Source: Dehalococcoidia bacterium
Lineage (GTDB): Bacteria; Chloroflexota; Dehalococcoidia; UBA2979
Length of the DNA stretch: 64,000 bases
Direction of reading: 5' to 3'
Assembly: GCA_009692685.1 (NCBI GenBank)
Contig: SHYS01000003.1
Span: 124,001-188,000, forward strand
The notes below the pieces were generated by a model. It saw nothing but the letters and a program-made list of their open reading frames with translations, was not told where the DNA came from and made no database searches. Shown one piece after another: positions 28,933-38,596 of this stretch. The translations under genes were made by a program, and so were the position numbers. Numbering within the stretch: the stretch's first letter is position 1; each line of letters begins with the position of its first letter.

Positions 28933-30063
28933 CTACGCGCAGGCGGCACGAATTGCGGCCGCTATCTCAGCCGTGCGCCGGTACACGATGTCGGGCTCGT
29001 GGAGGCCGTTTGTGACGTAGGCCACGGCCAGTTCGTGCCTCGAATCCGCATAGCCCACGGAGGACTGCTGCCCGGAGTGTCCGAAAACACCGTGTCCCTC
29101 GTGGTAGTCAAACGGATCGCCCTCGAGGCCACTGAGGTAGAACCCCAGGCCGTAGCGCTTCGGTACATCCTGCGAGCGGTCGCGCACCGTTTCCGCCTGT
29201 GGCCGCGTCGCCTCGAGCATCGTTTCAGCGCGCAACGGAGCGCCGCGTTCACCATGCGCGCTGGCCAGGAAGGCGGCGTAGCACCTCGCCAGCGCGCGCG
29301 CGGAGCCGTACCCATTCGCCGCTGGGATCTGCGCGCGCGCGACCACCTCGCTGTTGTAGGCCAGCGCCACCCTCGAGGTGGCACGTTGCGACCCCGTCGG
29401 GTCGTGCCGCGTCACCTCGGACATCGCGTGCACCGGCGCCCGCCGCGAGAGGTCGCGCGTCTCGAGGCCGATCGAGATTTCGCCATCAACCCCCAGGGGG
29501 CCAAACAGCTCCTCTTTGAGGTACTGGCGGGGCATCCGTCCATCGACGCGCCGCACCAGCTCCCCCAGGAGCCAGCCGTATGTGAGCGTGTGGTAGCCGA
29601 CATCGGTTCCCGGCTCCCACTGCGCGTGCACGGCTGCGGTCTGGCGCACCGAGTAGTCCCAGTCATCGACGCGGTTGATGTCGAAGTCAGCGGGTAGCTG
29701 GGGGCACCCGGCGCGATGGCTGAGTGCGTGGCGGATCGTCGCGGCCTGCTTGCCGCCGCTGCCGAACTCGGGCCAGTACGTCGACACCCGATCGTCGAGG
29801 CGGATGCGCCGCTGTTCGACGAGCTTGAGCACCGCCGCAGCCATCAGTGGTTTCGATGAGGAGAAGAGCAGCATCCGGTGATGGCGGGTCAGGCGCTGCC
29901 CCGGCGTGGCCACCCCACCCACGAGGTCGAGCACCAGCTCCCCGCCGCGGTAGACAGCGAGCTGCGCGCCCGGATGCCAGCCGCGCTCGATGTGCTCGGC
30001 GAACAGCGCCTCGACGGCCGCCGTCCCCTCCCGCGTGAACCCATGTGCCGCGCGGATGGTCAC
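28933..30063 (-). CDS. Serine hydrolase, beta-lactamase class C-like
   Basis: A 376-residue serine hydrolase of the beta-lactamase/esterase EstB group. The SxxK motif is SSSKPLMAAAVLKL near residue 69, the Tyr motif reads GYHTLTYGWLLGEL near residue 156 (Y-x-T in place of YxN), and a C-terminal GHSGQQSSVGY fits the HxG-type strand. No signal peptide is visible, so it is probably a cytoplasmic esterase and not a resistance enzyme. It starts at GTG/ATG 30063, 110 bases from the next gene. The stop is TAG. Confidence 0.87.
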   Translation of the reverse strand: MTIRAAHGFTREGTAAVEALFAEHIERGWHPGAQLAVYRGGELVLDLVGGVATPGQRLTRHHRMLLFSSSKPLMAAAVLKLVEQRRIRLDDRVSTYWPEFGSGGKQAATIRHALSHRAGCPQLPADFDINRVDDWDYSVRQTAAVHAQWEPGTDVGYHTLTYGWLLGELVRRVDGRMPRQYLKEELFGPLGVDGEISIGLETRDLSRRAPVHAMSEVTRHDPTGSQRATSRVALAYNSEVVARAQIPAANGYGSARALARCYAAFLASAHGERGAPLRAETMLEATRPQAETVRDRSQDVPKRYGLGFYLSGLEGDPFDYHEGHGVFGHSGQQSSVGYADSRHELAVAYVTNGLHEPDIVYRRTAEIAAAIRAACA

Positions 30064-30173
30064 GCTTCAGACCACGTGATCTGCGGAGCCAGCGTGGGAA
30101 CGCGGAGGTCGAAGCTCAACGGCATCAATCGATCCTAGTCGATGCTCGGCTCTGGCTCTGGTATGGGCCCGTA

Positions 30174-31160
30174 CTACTCGCCACCGATCGACAGCACGAT
30201 CTTGCCGAAGTTCTCGTTCGATTCCATGCGGCGGTGTGCATCGGCGACCTGTTCGAGGGGGTACACGCTGTCGATGACCGTGACGATTCGTTCGCGGGCG
30301 ATGAGTGGGAGCACCCGCCGAACGAACTCTTGCGTCAGCGTCGCCTTCTCCTCCAGCGGCCGCCCGCGGAGCCCCGTCCCGCGTACGGATGCGCGCTTGC
30401 GCGACAACCCACCGAAGTCCTCGATCTTGTTGCCGCCCATCGACCCCACGATAATCATCCGTCCCTGCACCGCCAGGGCGTTCATGTTCTGCTGCCAGTA
30501 CGGTCCACCCACCACGTCGAGGATGACCTCGACGCCGCGTCCGGCCGTGCGCTCCTGGACAACGGCCGCGAAGTCCTCCTCGCGGTAGTTGATGCCCACA
30601 TCGAGGCCGAGCGCGTGGGCGCGCTCCAGCTTGTCCTTCGAACCCGCCGTCCCGAACGTCATGCACGAGGCCGCCGCGGCAATCTGCACCGCCGCGGTAC
30701 CCACGCCGGAGCCGACGGCGTGGATGAGTACCGATTCGCCCGACACCAGACCGCACTGTAGGACGATTGCATCGAAGGCGGTGAGGAAGACCTCCGGGAT
30801 GCTCGCCGCTTGCTCGTACGTCAGGTTGTCGGGCACGCGCATCGCCATGCGCTCGTGCACGACGACCCGGGAGGAGTATCCGCCACCACTCAGGAGCGCC
30901 ATCACGCGATCCCCGCGCTTCCACGCGCGCACCCGCTCGCCGACCTCGATGACCTCGCCCGCCGCCTCTACGCCGGGGATGTCCTCCGGGACACCCGGTG
31001 GTGCCGGGTAGCCGCCGCGCCGCTGACCAAGGTCGAGGCGATTCAGCGCCGAGGCGTGTACGGCCAGCAGCAGCTCATCGGGGCCCGGCCGCGGGTCCGG
31101 GCGCTCTTCGATGCGAAAGACATCGGGGCCACCGTGTTCACTCGTTACCGCTGCGCGCAT
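30174..31160 (-). CDS. Quinone oxidoreductase-like MDR protein
   Basis: A 328-residue zinc-independent medium-chain reductase. N-terminal GroES-like part: PDELLLAVHASALNRLD, then DIPGVEAAGEVIEVG. NADPH site: VLIHAVGSGVGTAAVQIA (near residue 143), with ERAHALGLDVGINYREEDFA after it, as in QOR enzymes that reduce quinones or enones using NADPH. No structural zinc Cys cluster is visible, which fits the QOR group. It ends near the divergent Lon-like gene with about 150 bases between. The stop is TAG. Confidence 0.9.
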   Translation of the reverse strand: MRAAVTSEHGGPDVFRIEERPDPRPGPDELLLAVHASALNRLDLGQRRGGYPAPPGVPEDIPGVEAAGEVIEVGERVRAWKRGDRVMALLSGGGYSSRVVVHERMAMRVPDNLTYEQAASIPEVFLTAFDAIVLQCGLVSGESVLIHAVGSGVGTAAVQIAAAASCMTFGTAGSKDKLERAHALGLDVGINYREEDFAAVVQERTAGRGVEVILDVVGGPYWQQNMNALAVQGRMIIVGSMGGNKIEDFGGLSRKRASVRGTGLRGRPLEEKATLTQEFVRRVLPLIARERIVTVIDSVYPLEQVADAHRRMESNENFGKIVLSIGGE

Positions 31161-31311
31161 CGCCTGCTCCTCCCGCGCCCGGCGATCGTACAGGGCGCCC
31201 CTCGAGGGGACTTTGCTACGCTTCGGCGAGGCACGAAAAGGGGTGGATCATATACTCGAAGCAGCACACGGAGGCCGCGAACGCATATCCGACTACCCGA
31301 ACGCAGGTCCG

Positions 31312-33849
31312 ATGACTCAGCCGCGTGATCTCCGCACCAAGCTCCGCGTCCCGGCCGAGATACTCTCAGGCCACTGTGACCCCGCTCAGTTCAACTTCCA
31401 GACGACCGACGATCTCGCGGCCCTCGATGCCGTGTTCGGGCAGGAGCGCGCCGTTCGCGCTATCGAATTCGCCCTCGGCATGAAGGACTCCCACTACCAC
31501 CTCTACGTCTCCGGTGCCGATGGCTACGGGAAGACCACGATCGTCGAGGGCTTCCTCCGGCGCGAGGCCGGCCATCTCCCCGCGCCGCCCGACTGGATCT
31601 ACGTACGCAACTTCGATGACCCAGATCGCCCGGTCGGCATCCGGCTGCCCGCAGGCGAAGGCCGTGCCTTCGCTGAGAGTGTCGCCTACGCTGTAGAACG
31701 CGCCATCGAGGAGCTGGCGACCGCTTTCGAGTCAGACACCTACGTGCGCCAGCGCGCGGAAGTCGGCAAGAAGCTCGACGAGCTACGTCAGGCCCTGCTC
31801 AAGGCGCTCGCGCAGACCGCCGCCGGTGTGGGCTTCCAGCTCCAGATGACGCCCACCGGCGTCGTCTCGGCGGCCCTCCACGAGGGCAAGCCAATCACCG
31901 AGGAAGTCTTCGCGACCCTCACGCCCGAACAGCGCACAGACATCGAGGCACGCGCACACAACCTTGAGGGCTCCGTGCAGGACGCCATGCTCCGCATGCG
32001 CGGCCTCGAGCGGGAGGGCCAGCAGGCGCTTGAGCAACTCGACGAGGAGGTCGCGAAGTTCGCGATCGAGCACCACTTTCAGATGCTGACGGAGCAGCAT
32101 GCGCCCGACCGTGAGATCATCGAGTTCCTGGAGGCGATCCGGCAGGACCTCCGTAAGGAGCGCAGCCGCCTCCTCGAACAACCGAATCCGGCGCTCGTCG
32201 CCATGGGCGCCGGTCCCTCACCACAACAACAGCGCGAGGGGTTGAAGCGCCGCTACGCCGTCAACGTCTTCGTCCAGAACGACCCGCAGCGCGGCGCGCC
32301 GGTGATCGTGGAGCGTCACCCGACCTACTATAACCTGCTGGGTCGCATCGAGTACGTCGGTCAGATGGGCACGATGGTCACTGACCACACCCTGATCAAG
32401 TCAGGATCGCTCGCTCGCGCGTCGGGCGGCTACTTGGTGGTGCGCCTGCGCGACCTGCTGACAAACGCGCTCTCCTACGACGGTCTGAAGCGGGCGCTCA
32501 ACAGCCGCTCGGTGGCCATCGAGAACATCGGCGACACGCTGGGGCTCGTCCCCACCTCGGCGCTGCGCCCCGAGCCGATGCCACTCGACGTCAAGGTCAC
32601 GATCGTCGGCGACCCGTCCCTCTACAGCATGCTCTATCGACTCGACCCCGACTTCCGGGAGCTGTTCCGTGTGAAGGCCGACTTCGAATCCGACTTTCCG
32701 CGAAACGACGCGAATGTGCGCGGCCTCGCCTCGCTAGTGCGCCAGCAATGCCAGCTGTTTGACCTGCGCCCCTTCACAGCGGCGGCCGTCGCCCGGCTCG
32801 TCGAGCACGGGTCGCGGCTCGTGGAGGACCAGCGCAAGCTCAGCGCCAACATGGGCACGTACACGGACATCCTGCGCCAGGCCGACTACTGGGCGTCCGA
32901 GGCCGGATCCACCATCGTTGACGAGAAGCACCTGCGACGCGCGCTGGACGAGGCGGAGTACCGCTCTGCCCTGGTCCGCGACCGCATCCAGGAGCTCATC
33001 GATGAAGGGTCGCTCTTCATCGACACGACGGGCGGGCGTGTCGGCCAGGTCAACGGCCTCTCGGTCTACGACCTTGGAGACATTTCCTTCGGGCGCCCGT
33101 CGAGGATCACCTGTGTCGTGGCGCCTGGTCGAGGCTCGATCGTTAACGTCGAGCGCGAGACAAATCTCGCGGGTCGCCTGCACAATAAGGGCTTCCTCAT
33201 CGCGCGCGCGTTCCTCGCGGAGCGCTTCGGGCAGTCGCGGGAACTGGCGGTCAACGCCAGCCTGACCTTCGAGCAGCTGTACGGCGACATCGATGGCGAC
33301 TCCGCCTCCTCCACCGAGATCTACGCCCTGCTGTCCGCACTCGCGGAGGTGCCCATCGATCAGGGTGTCGCCGTGACCGGCTCGGTGAACCAGCGGGGCG
33401 AGGTGCAACCGATCGGCGGCGCGCTTGCGAAGATCGAGGGCTTTTACGAGGTCTGTGCCGCGCGCGGTCTCGATGGTCGCCAGGGTGTGATGGTGCCGAA
33501 GTCGAACATCGAGAACATCGTGCTGCGCAAAGACGTCGCGGAGGCGGTGGCGGCCGGCACGTTCCACGTCTGGGCCGTCTCCTCTATCGAGGAGGGCATC
33601 GAGGTCCTGACCGGCGTCCCCGCCGGCGTTCGAGCAGAGGATGGCACCTTCCCAGAAGGCACGGTTTTCCGTCAGGTCGCGGACCGCCTGGACGCGTTCT
33701 CTAACTCCCTTTCGCAGCAATCGGGCATGCGCGTCGAGACGCGCACGGTGCAGCCTGCGCCGACGACAACGCCGACGCCGCCCGGGGTTCCCCCCGAGCC
33801 GCCGCCGGCGCCGCCCATCGGAGTGCGCGGCGCGGAATGGACCTTCTGA
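31312..33849 (+). CDS. Lon-like AAA protease
   Basis: An 845-residue ATP-dependent protease of the Lon-related (LonC-like or archaeal-LonB-like) type. ATG 31312 follows GCAGGTCC; the longer frame upstream lacks support. N-terminal half: AALDAVFGQERAVRAIEFAL, a Walker A-like GADGYGKTTIVEGFL (about 62), then a long coiled segment. AAA part: YLVVRLRDLLTNALSYDGLK and DVKVTIVGDPSLY. Protease domain: GDSASSTEIYALLSALAEVP with the catalytic Ser near 670, and the Lys in GGALAKIEGF about 45 residues on. The Walker A lacks the second Gly-Lys-Ser form (GKTT). C-terminal residues are Pro-rich. It degrades misfolded proteins, presumably. Confidence 0.9.
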   Translation: MTQPRDLRTKLRVPAEILSGHCDPAQFNFQTTDDLAALDAVFGQERAVRAIEFALGMKDSHYHLYVSGADGYGKTTIVEGFLRREAGHLPAPPDWIYVRNFDDPDRPVGIRLPAGEGRAFAESVAYAVERAIEELATAFESDTYVRQRAEVGKKLDELRQALLKALAQTAAGVGFQLQMTPTGVVSAALHEGKPITEEVFATLTPEQRTDIEARAHNLEGSVQDAMLRMRGLEREGQQALEQLDEEVAKFAIEHHFQMLTEQHAPDREIIEFLEAIRQDLRKERSRLLEQPNPALVAMGAGPSPQQQREGLKRRYAVNVFVQNDPQRGAPVIVERHPTYYNLLGRIEYVGQMGTMVTDHTLIKSGSLARASGGYLVVRLRDLLTNALSYDGLKRALNSRSVAIENIGDTLGLVPTSALRPEPMPLDVKVTIVGDPSLYSMLYRLDPDFRELFRVKADFESDFPRNDANVRGLASLVRQQCQLFDLRPFTAAAVARLVEHGSRLVEDQRKLSANMGTYTDILRQADYWASEAGSTIVDEKHLRRALDEAEYRSALVRDRIQELIDEGSLFIDTTGGRVGQVNGLSVYDLGDISFGRPSRITCVVAPGRGSIVNVERETNLAGRLHNKGFLIARAFLAERFGQSRELAVNASLTFEQLYGDIDGDSASSTEIYALLSALAEVPIDQGVAVTGSVNQRGEVQPIGGALAKIEGFYEVCAARGLDGRQGVMVPKSNIENIVLRKDVAEAVAAGTFHVWAVSSIEEGIEVLTGVPAGVRAEDGTFPEGTVFRQVADRLDAFSNSLSQQSGMRVETRTVQPAPTTTPTPPGVPPEPPPAPPIGVRGAEWTF

Positions 33850-34403
33850 CCTCAGAGCAGCCCCTCGTCACCGTCGACTTCGACGGAGTGATCTGCTCGC
33901 CGTTCTTCGGCGTGAACCTCGGCATCTCGCGGAACTTCGTGGACCCGGACGCGCCACCGGTTTCGGCGTACGTGCCGCCGATGTGGCTGGGCGTGATCGC
34001 GGACCACGCCCGCTTCGACCTCCGTCGCCCGTTGCCCGACGCGCGTGCTGGTCTCGTCGCCCTCTCCGAGGTGGCGCGTGTCACTATCCTCACCGGGCGC
34101 CGCACGTCACCGGCGGCGTGGCTCCGCTGGCACCGCCTGGATCGCTACATCGAAGCGATCATCACCAACACCGGCCCGCTCCGCAGCGCCCACTTCAAGC
34201 TTGCCGCCGTCGAGATGCTGCGTCCGCGTGCCCACATCGATGATGATCCGCGCACCGCCCAGCTTCTTGCCCAGCGTGGCGGCATTGAGGTGTTTCTCCG
34301 CGACTGGCCCCGCAATCGCTCGCTCCGGTATGACTGGCGGGTCACCCGGATTAGCACCATGTCTGACGTCGCCCAGGCCATTCGAGGGTTGGACGCAGAC
34401 TGA
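33837..34403 (+). CDS. HAD-like hydrolase
   Basis: A 188-residue HAD-superfamily protein. Motif I VTVDFDGVICSPFFG (DxDG with the nucleophile Asp near residue 14), motif II VTILTGRRTSP (Thr) and motif IV AHIDDDPRTAQLLA fit the small 5'-nucleotidase/phosphatase group. The mid part holds a cap with three short helices. It overlaps the Lon-like stop by 13 bases, so the two are translated together; the link in function is not known. A frameshifted methyltransferase gene follows. The stop is TGA. Confidence 0.8.
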   Translation: MDLLTSEQPLVTVDFDGVICSPFFGVNLGISRNFVDPDAPPVSAYVPPMWLGVIADHARFDLRRPLPDARAGLVALSEVARVTILTGRRTSPAAWLRWHRLDRYIEAIITNTGPLRSAHFKLAAVEMLRPRAHIDDDPRTAQLLAQRGGIEVFLRDWPRNRSLRYDWRVTRISTMSDVAQAIRGLDAD

Positions 34404-34511
34404 CCTGCTCGTTAGCTTGACTCACACTCGATGTCGGAATGGACGTGTCGTGACGCAAGCGCCTGCGAACGCCCCGAAGCCCGCGGTCACTTTCGCGCGA
34501 AGCCGCCGGCG

Positions 34512-35146
34512 ATGACCGCCCCGCTCCCCTCGTTCCCGCCCGGCTTCTTCCAGCGCTTCGACGAGCGGCCGGACGAGCACTTCTACATGCAGCCCCGTCT
34601 CGTCACCAACGTCGATGACGCGACTATCGAGGCGCTCACGCAGGTCTACCGCGAGCTGATCCCACCGGACGCGCGTGTGCTCGACCTCATGTCGTCCTGG
34701 ATCTCGCACCTGCCCCCTCGGACGTGACGTACGAGCGCGTGTCGGGCCTCGGTCTGAACGCCGCGGAGCGGGCCGCCAATCCGAGGCTGACCGACTACCT
34801 CGTCCACAACCTCAACGCGGCGCCCGAGCTGCCCTATGAGGACGGCGTGTTCGACGTCGTGATCAACGCCGTCTCGGTGCAGTACCTCACGCGCCCCCTC
34901 GAGGCGTTCATGTCAGTACGTCGCGTGCTCGCGCCCGGCGGCCTCCGCCTCGTCGCGATCTCACATCGGATGTTCGCGGAGAAGGCCGTCGCGATCTGGC
35001 AGTCGATGTCGATGCACGACCGCGTGCCCCTCGTCGGTGGCTACTTCGTGCTCTCGGGCGGCTGGGACGAACCGCGTGTCTTCGACCGCTCCCCCGAGGG
35101 CGCTGACCCGCTCCTCGTCATCTGGTCTCGCCGCCTCGAGGATTGA
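34512..35146 (+). pseudogene. SAM methyltransferase gene with one-base frameshift
   Basis: From ATG 34512 the frame reads FPPGFFQRFDERPDEHFYMQ and VLDLMSSWISHLPP to a TGA. The next frame starts SDVTYERVSGLGLNAAER and continues FDVVINAVSVQYLTRPLEAF to a TGA at 35146. Joining needs one extra C in the five-C run at 34713-34717, giving about 211 residues. Read so, it is a class I methyltransferase-like protein with DLMSSW as motif I; only one lesion in a homopolymer is seen, so an assembly error is quite possible. It belongs to the Lon-HAD operon. Confidence 0.75.
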
Positions 35147-35190
35147 CACACCAGACTCAGAACACCATCACCCACCGGGGCGCTGTCCCC

Positions 35191-35212
35191 GTTCGTGGTG
35201 CGCCTGTCGAAC
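35191..35212 (+). repeat. GCCTGTCGAA-core dispersed repeat
   Basis: GTTCGTGGTGCGCCTGTCGA plus AC, identical to the copy at 1001 apart from one base. It lies between convergent genes, in a 199-base gap with no other feature. Confidence 0.75.
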
Positions 35213-35345
35213 CACGCCGCCTGCCTTGGTGGACCGGTCCACCACTCCGGAACGCAGACGTCTCTGCCGTCCAATCGCCGCGTCATTCGGTACGACCGCC
35301 GGCGTGACCCATCGCCGACCACACCTGCCCCGAGGGCTACCGGCC

Positions 35346-36170
35346 CTATACCTTCGCGCCGAGGCGCCGCAGGAAGGTCAGGCACACTGCGGGCGCGCCG
35401 CCCGCGAAGGCCGGTATGCCGACCCGCTGAGGTGACAGCTTCAATGGGCGGCCGTTGAACTGCATCAGCGTCCCGCCCGCGGCCTCGAGGACGGCCGCCC
35501 CCCCAGCCACGTCCCACACCGAGCGTGGCCCCGTCGAGAAGTATACGCTCGCTCGCCCGTCGACCACGTGTGCCAGCTTCACCGCGGAGGAGCCACAGCC
35601 GTAGACCTCCCACGGAAGCTGGTTCTGCAGCCCGCGCCACTCGAAGTCGGCGCGCGAGATCACCACGCGCTCCACAGAGGTGTCCGCGTTCAGTCCCACG
35701 AGGTGCTCGCCGTTGCGCCGCACCTCACGGCGCTCCCCCTCGACGAGGCCCGACAGTACCTCGTCGTCGTACGGCTGCCCGACCGCGCCGAGGACCAGGC
35801 GGTCACCGAGGAAGAGCCCCACCGACACCCCGTACTCCGGCAGGCCGCGCAGGAACTCGCGCGTCCCGTCCAGCGGGTCTACCACCCAGGTTGGCTCACC
35901 ACGAATCAGCGGCCCGATCTGCGCCGACTCCTCAGAAAGCCAGTGCGCGCTCGGGATCAACGCCAGCAACTCGCGATGCAGCACGTCGTCTGCCGCATGA
36001 TCGGCCTCGGTGACCGGGCCCTCGCCGCGCTTGTGTCCGACTTTCATCGTCTTCTGCTTGAGCACGTCCAAGATGGCCTGGTTCGCCGAACGGACGGCGG
36101 CCTCCAGCCCGTCGCGTAAGACATTAATGCTCAGCGGGTCAGCAGAGGACGGCGCGTCCGAATCGTTCAT
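35346..36170 (-). CDS. Inositol-monophosphatase-family phosphatase
   Basis: A 274-residue Mg-dependent phosphatase. The metal motif VVDPLDGTREFLRGLPEYG is near residue 98, with EESAQ before it (Glu ligand) and VWDVAGGAAVLEAAGG near residue 222. TREFLRG after DG is the form found in CysQ/BPNT-like 3'(2'),5'-bisphosphate nucleotidases, though histidinol-phosphatase or SuhB activity cannot be excluded. It starts at ATG 36170, next to a peptide-binding protein gene. The stop is TAG. Confidence 0.88.
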   Translation of the reverse strand: MNDSDAPSSADPLSINVLRDGLEAAVRSANQAILDVLKQKTMKVGHKRGEGPVTEADHAADDVLHRELLALIPSAHWLSEESAQIGPLIRGEPTWVVDPLDGTREFLRGLPEYGVSVGLFLGDRLVLGAVGQPYDDEVLSGLVEGERREVRRNGEHLVGLNADTSVERVVISRADFEWRGLQNQLPWEVYGCGSSAVKLAHVVDGRASVYFSTGPRSVWDVAGGAAVLEAAGGTLMQFNGRPLKLSPQRVGIPAFAGGAPAVCLTFLRRLGAKV

Positions 36171-36214
36171 CGGTCGATGCTACCACCGGCGCAATCGGCG
36201 GCCCGGGACAGCAG

Positions 36215-37861
36215 CTATGGCCGCCGCTTCGCGGGTTTGGCGAAACGCCACGTCGCGGCCAGCCAGCCGTCGTTGAAGCCGTGGGCGTCCCACTCGAAAC
36301 CCTGGAGCCCGGTCGAGACCCAGGCGTCCTCGATGCGCGTGGTGAGCGGGAGCAGCGCTGGCACGCTATCGAGGAGGATCCGCTGCGCGGCCCTGGAGCG
36401 TTCGGCGCGGTGGGTGGGCCCGAGCGCGCTGAGCGCCGTCCGCACCGCCGAGTCGTACACGGGGTTCGAGTAGCCCCATGGTGAGAACGTCCCCGACGGC
36501 CCCCCTGACGTATGCAGACGCAGTCCGGCGTCAGGCATCTGGAGGTCGGGCGACTCAAACAGCGCCGCCTCGAAGTCGCCGGAACGCAAGGACGCTTCCC
36601 ACTCTCGAGTCGAGACGAGCGACGGCCGCATCCGGAACTCGGCCTCAGCGAGCTGGCGCTGCAGGTCCGGAAGCAGCTCACGCGCCTCCGCCGTGTCGGG
36701 AGCGATCATCGTGAAGGCAAGCTCGGCCTGCCCGGCTGCGTCGAGCAGGCCACGCGCCGCCTGCGGGTTCCGCCGGAACAGCGCGTGGCTTCGCAGCTCA
36801 TTCGTCTCAAGGGCATCCGGACCGAACGCCGGTCCTACCGGGCCAGTCGCCACCACGTCTCCACGTCGCAGCAGCGCGTCGCGGTCGATTGAGAGCGAGA
36901 TGGCCCGCCTCACGCGGTCGTCCTGGAAGATTGCGGGTTGCGAGGAGGTGCGCGCTCCGCGTACCGCTGCCGAGGAGAGTGCCACCGCCACCAGACCACG
37001 CGACGGACGCGTCGCTCGGCGCATCGCGAGGCCTTGCGGACCCGCCGTGGTGCCGGTGAAACGCTGCACATCGACGCCACCATCGCGGGCCAGCCCCTCG
37101 AGCGTCGCCTGGTCTGGCCGCACGTCGATGGTGACGCCCTCCAGGAAGGGCAGCGGGGCGCGGTGGTAGAGCTGATTCGCGCCCAGCAGCAACGTCTCGC
37201 CGTCGATACCACCGGGGATGAACGGTCCTGCGCCCAGCGGCATATCGAGCACGGCGTACCGTCCCCCACCTCGGACGGCCGCCTGTGCGGGATTCGCCAG
37301 GCTCTCGAACAGCGTTCCAAACGGCGCCTTGAGCCGCAGCACGACCGTCCGCAGCGACGGAGCCTCCACCGCGTCGATCACCTCGGTGAACAGGAACTCG
37401 TGCACCGCCGCCCGCGCTGCGAAGTCGCGCCGCACATCTTCGGATGTCAGTGCCGCCGCCAGGCCGTCAGCGCCCGGATGGAAGCGCGCATCCTCCCGCA
37501 GCGTGAACACCACATCGAGTTCACCCGCCAGCTCGACGCGCTCGGCGAGGTCGCCGTAGACGTCACCCGTGCGCGGGTCGACCGCGCAGAGCTGTGCCGA
37601 GATCAGCGGCCCTAGGACCGCAGGCAAGGTCGCCGGTGTGGCGCCTAGGCGGAGGGTGCCCCTCCTCGCCTGGCTGGGCTGCGAGGGGTTGCGCAGTGTT
37701 GGTAGCGGCCCCAGCAGCTCACGCCGCTTCGCCGCCTTGCGGTCGACATCGGACGTGCCGCAGGCAACGAGGAGCGGCGCGGCGAGCGCCAGCCGGAGGA
37801 AGTCACGCCTCGATCGCCCGCGGCGCAGCCCATCGAGGAACATCGGATCTTGAGTCGCCAT
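36215..37861 (-). CDS. ABC transporter substrate-binding lipoprotein (SBP_bac_5)
   Basis: A 548-residue peptide/nickel-type binding protein. The N-terminus has a twin-arginine lipoprotein signal, RSRRDFLRLALAAPLLVACG, with Cys at about 34. The body has the family pattern ARFHPGADGLAAALTSEDVRRD, GPFIPGGIDGETLLLGAN and DRDALLRRGDVVATGPVGPAF, with the late DSVPALLPLTTRIEDAW strand. It is Tat-exported and membrane anchored. No permease or ATPase lies next to it, so it is an orphan here; the ligand is unknown. The stop is TAG. Confidence 0.88.
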   Translation of the reverse strand: MATQDPMFLDGLRRGRSRRDFLRLALAAPLLVACGTSDVDRKAAKRRELLGPLPTLRNPSQPSQARRGTLRLGATPATLPAVLGPLISAQLCAVDPRTGDVYGDLAERVELAGELDVVFTLREDARFHPGADGLAAALTSEDVRRDFAARAAVHEFLFTEVIDAVEAPSLRTVVLRLKAPFGTLFESLANPAQAAVRGGGRYAVLDMPLGAGPFIPGGIDGETLLLGANQLYHRAPLPFLEGVTIDVRPDQATLEGLARDGGVDVQRFTGTTAGPQGLAMRRATRPSRGLVAVALSSAAVRGARTSSQPAIFQDDRVRRAISLSIDRDALLRRGDVVATGPVGPAFGPDALETNELRSHALFRRNPQAARGLLDAAGQAELAFTMIAPDTAEARELLPDLQRQLAEAEFRMRPSLVSTREWEASLRSGDFEAALFESPDLQMPDAGLRLHTSGGPSGTFSPWGYSNPVYDSAVRTALSALGPTHRAERSRAAQRILLDSVPALLPLTTRIEDAWVSTGLQGFEWDAHGFNDGWLAATWRFAKPAKRRP

Positions 37862-37908
37862 CAGTCATCCACTGTACGAGGACGGGCGGAAGGGAGGATA
37901 CTCACCCC

Positions 37909-38560
37909 ATGGCCAGCGATTCGATCGCACCTAGCACATTGTCAGCGACGTCAGCACCGGTGACGTCTCGTCAGGCGTGGACACGTCTCGCCCTGCTCGC
38001 TGCCGTCCTCGTAGGCGTGCTCGTCCTCATCGTGCTCGGCGTCGCCTGGCTGGTACCGGCGAACGCGCCATCGAGAACGGTCGAGTACCCGCTTGCGGAC
38101 CTCGAGGTAGGTGTGCCTGTTGAGTTTCGTCCAGCCGAACTCAGGCCAGATGGCGTGGGTCGCACCACGTGGATCTGGCTGGTGAGGCAGTCTGATGGGA
38201 CGGCCGACGCCTTCTGATCGCGGACGGCACATCCTGCAAGACTGCAGTGTTGCCGCTCGACAGGCGCACCGTGGCAACGGGCTCTTCAACAGCTTCGGTG
38301 AACTGGTTCCCGCGGGAGTGGACTCGGTATGGCTGTTCCGCACGCCCTGCCTCGGCAGCACGTTCCTGCTCGACGGTACGCGCATCTTCGGTCCTGCTCC
38401 GCGCGGGCTTGATCGCTTCCCCACGCGGATCGAGGGCGACACGGTGAACATCGATCTCAGGCGGATCATCCTCGGGAGATGCGGCAGCGAGCCTCCTCGC
38501 GACTGCTCACTGCCCGGCGAACAGCGCGCCGAGACGTTCTTTCCGAACGGGGGGAAGTGA
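37909..38560 (+). pseudogene. Rieske-like membrane protein gene, frameshifted
   Basis: From ATG 37909 the frame gives a membrane anchor (TRLALLAAVLVGVLVLIVLG), then YPLADLEVGVPVEFR and WIWLVRQSDGTADAF to a TGA at 38217. The following bases continue in a second frame as LIADGTSCKTAVLPLD and in a third as DSVWLFRTPCLGSTFLLDG and FGPAPRGLDRFPTRIEGD to TGA at 38560. The order matches cytochrome-complex-type Rieske-like proteins. The CHGS ligand motif reads CLGS, so one Fe-S ligand is missing too. At least two indels plus a lost ligand suggest a real pseudogene. Confidence 0.65.
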
Positions 38561-38596
38561 TCGAGGCTTCCGCGAGAGCAACCTTGAGGGCCCGTC

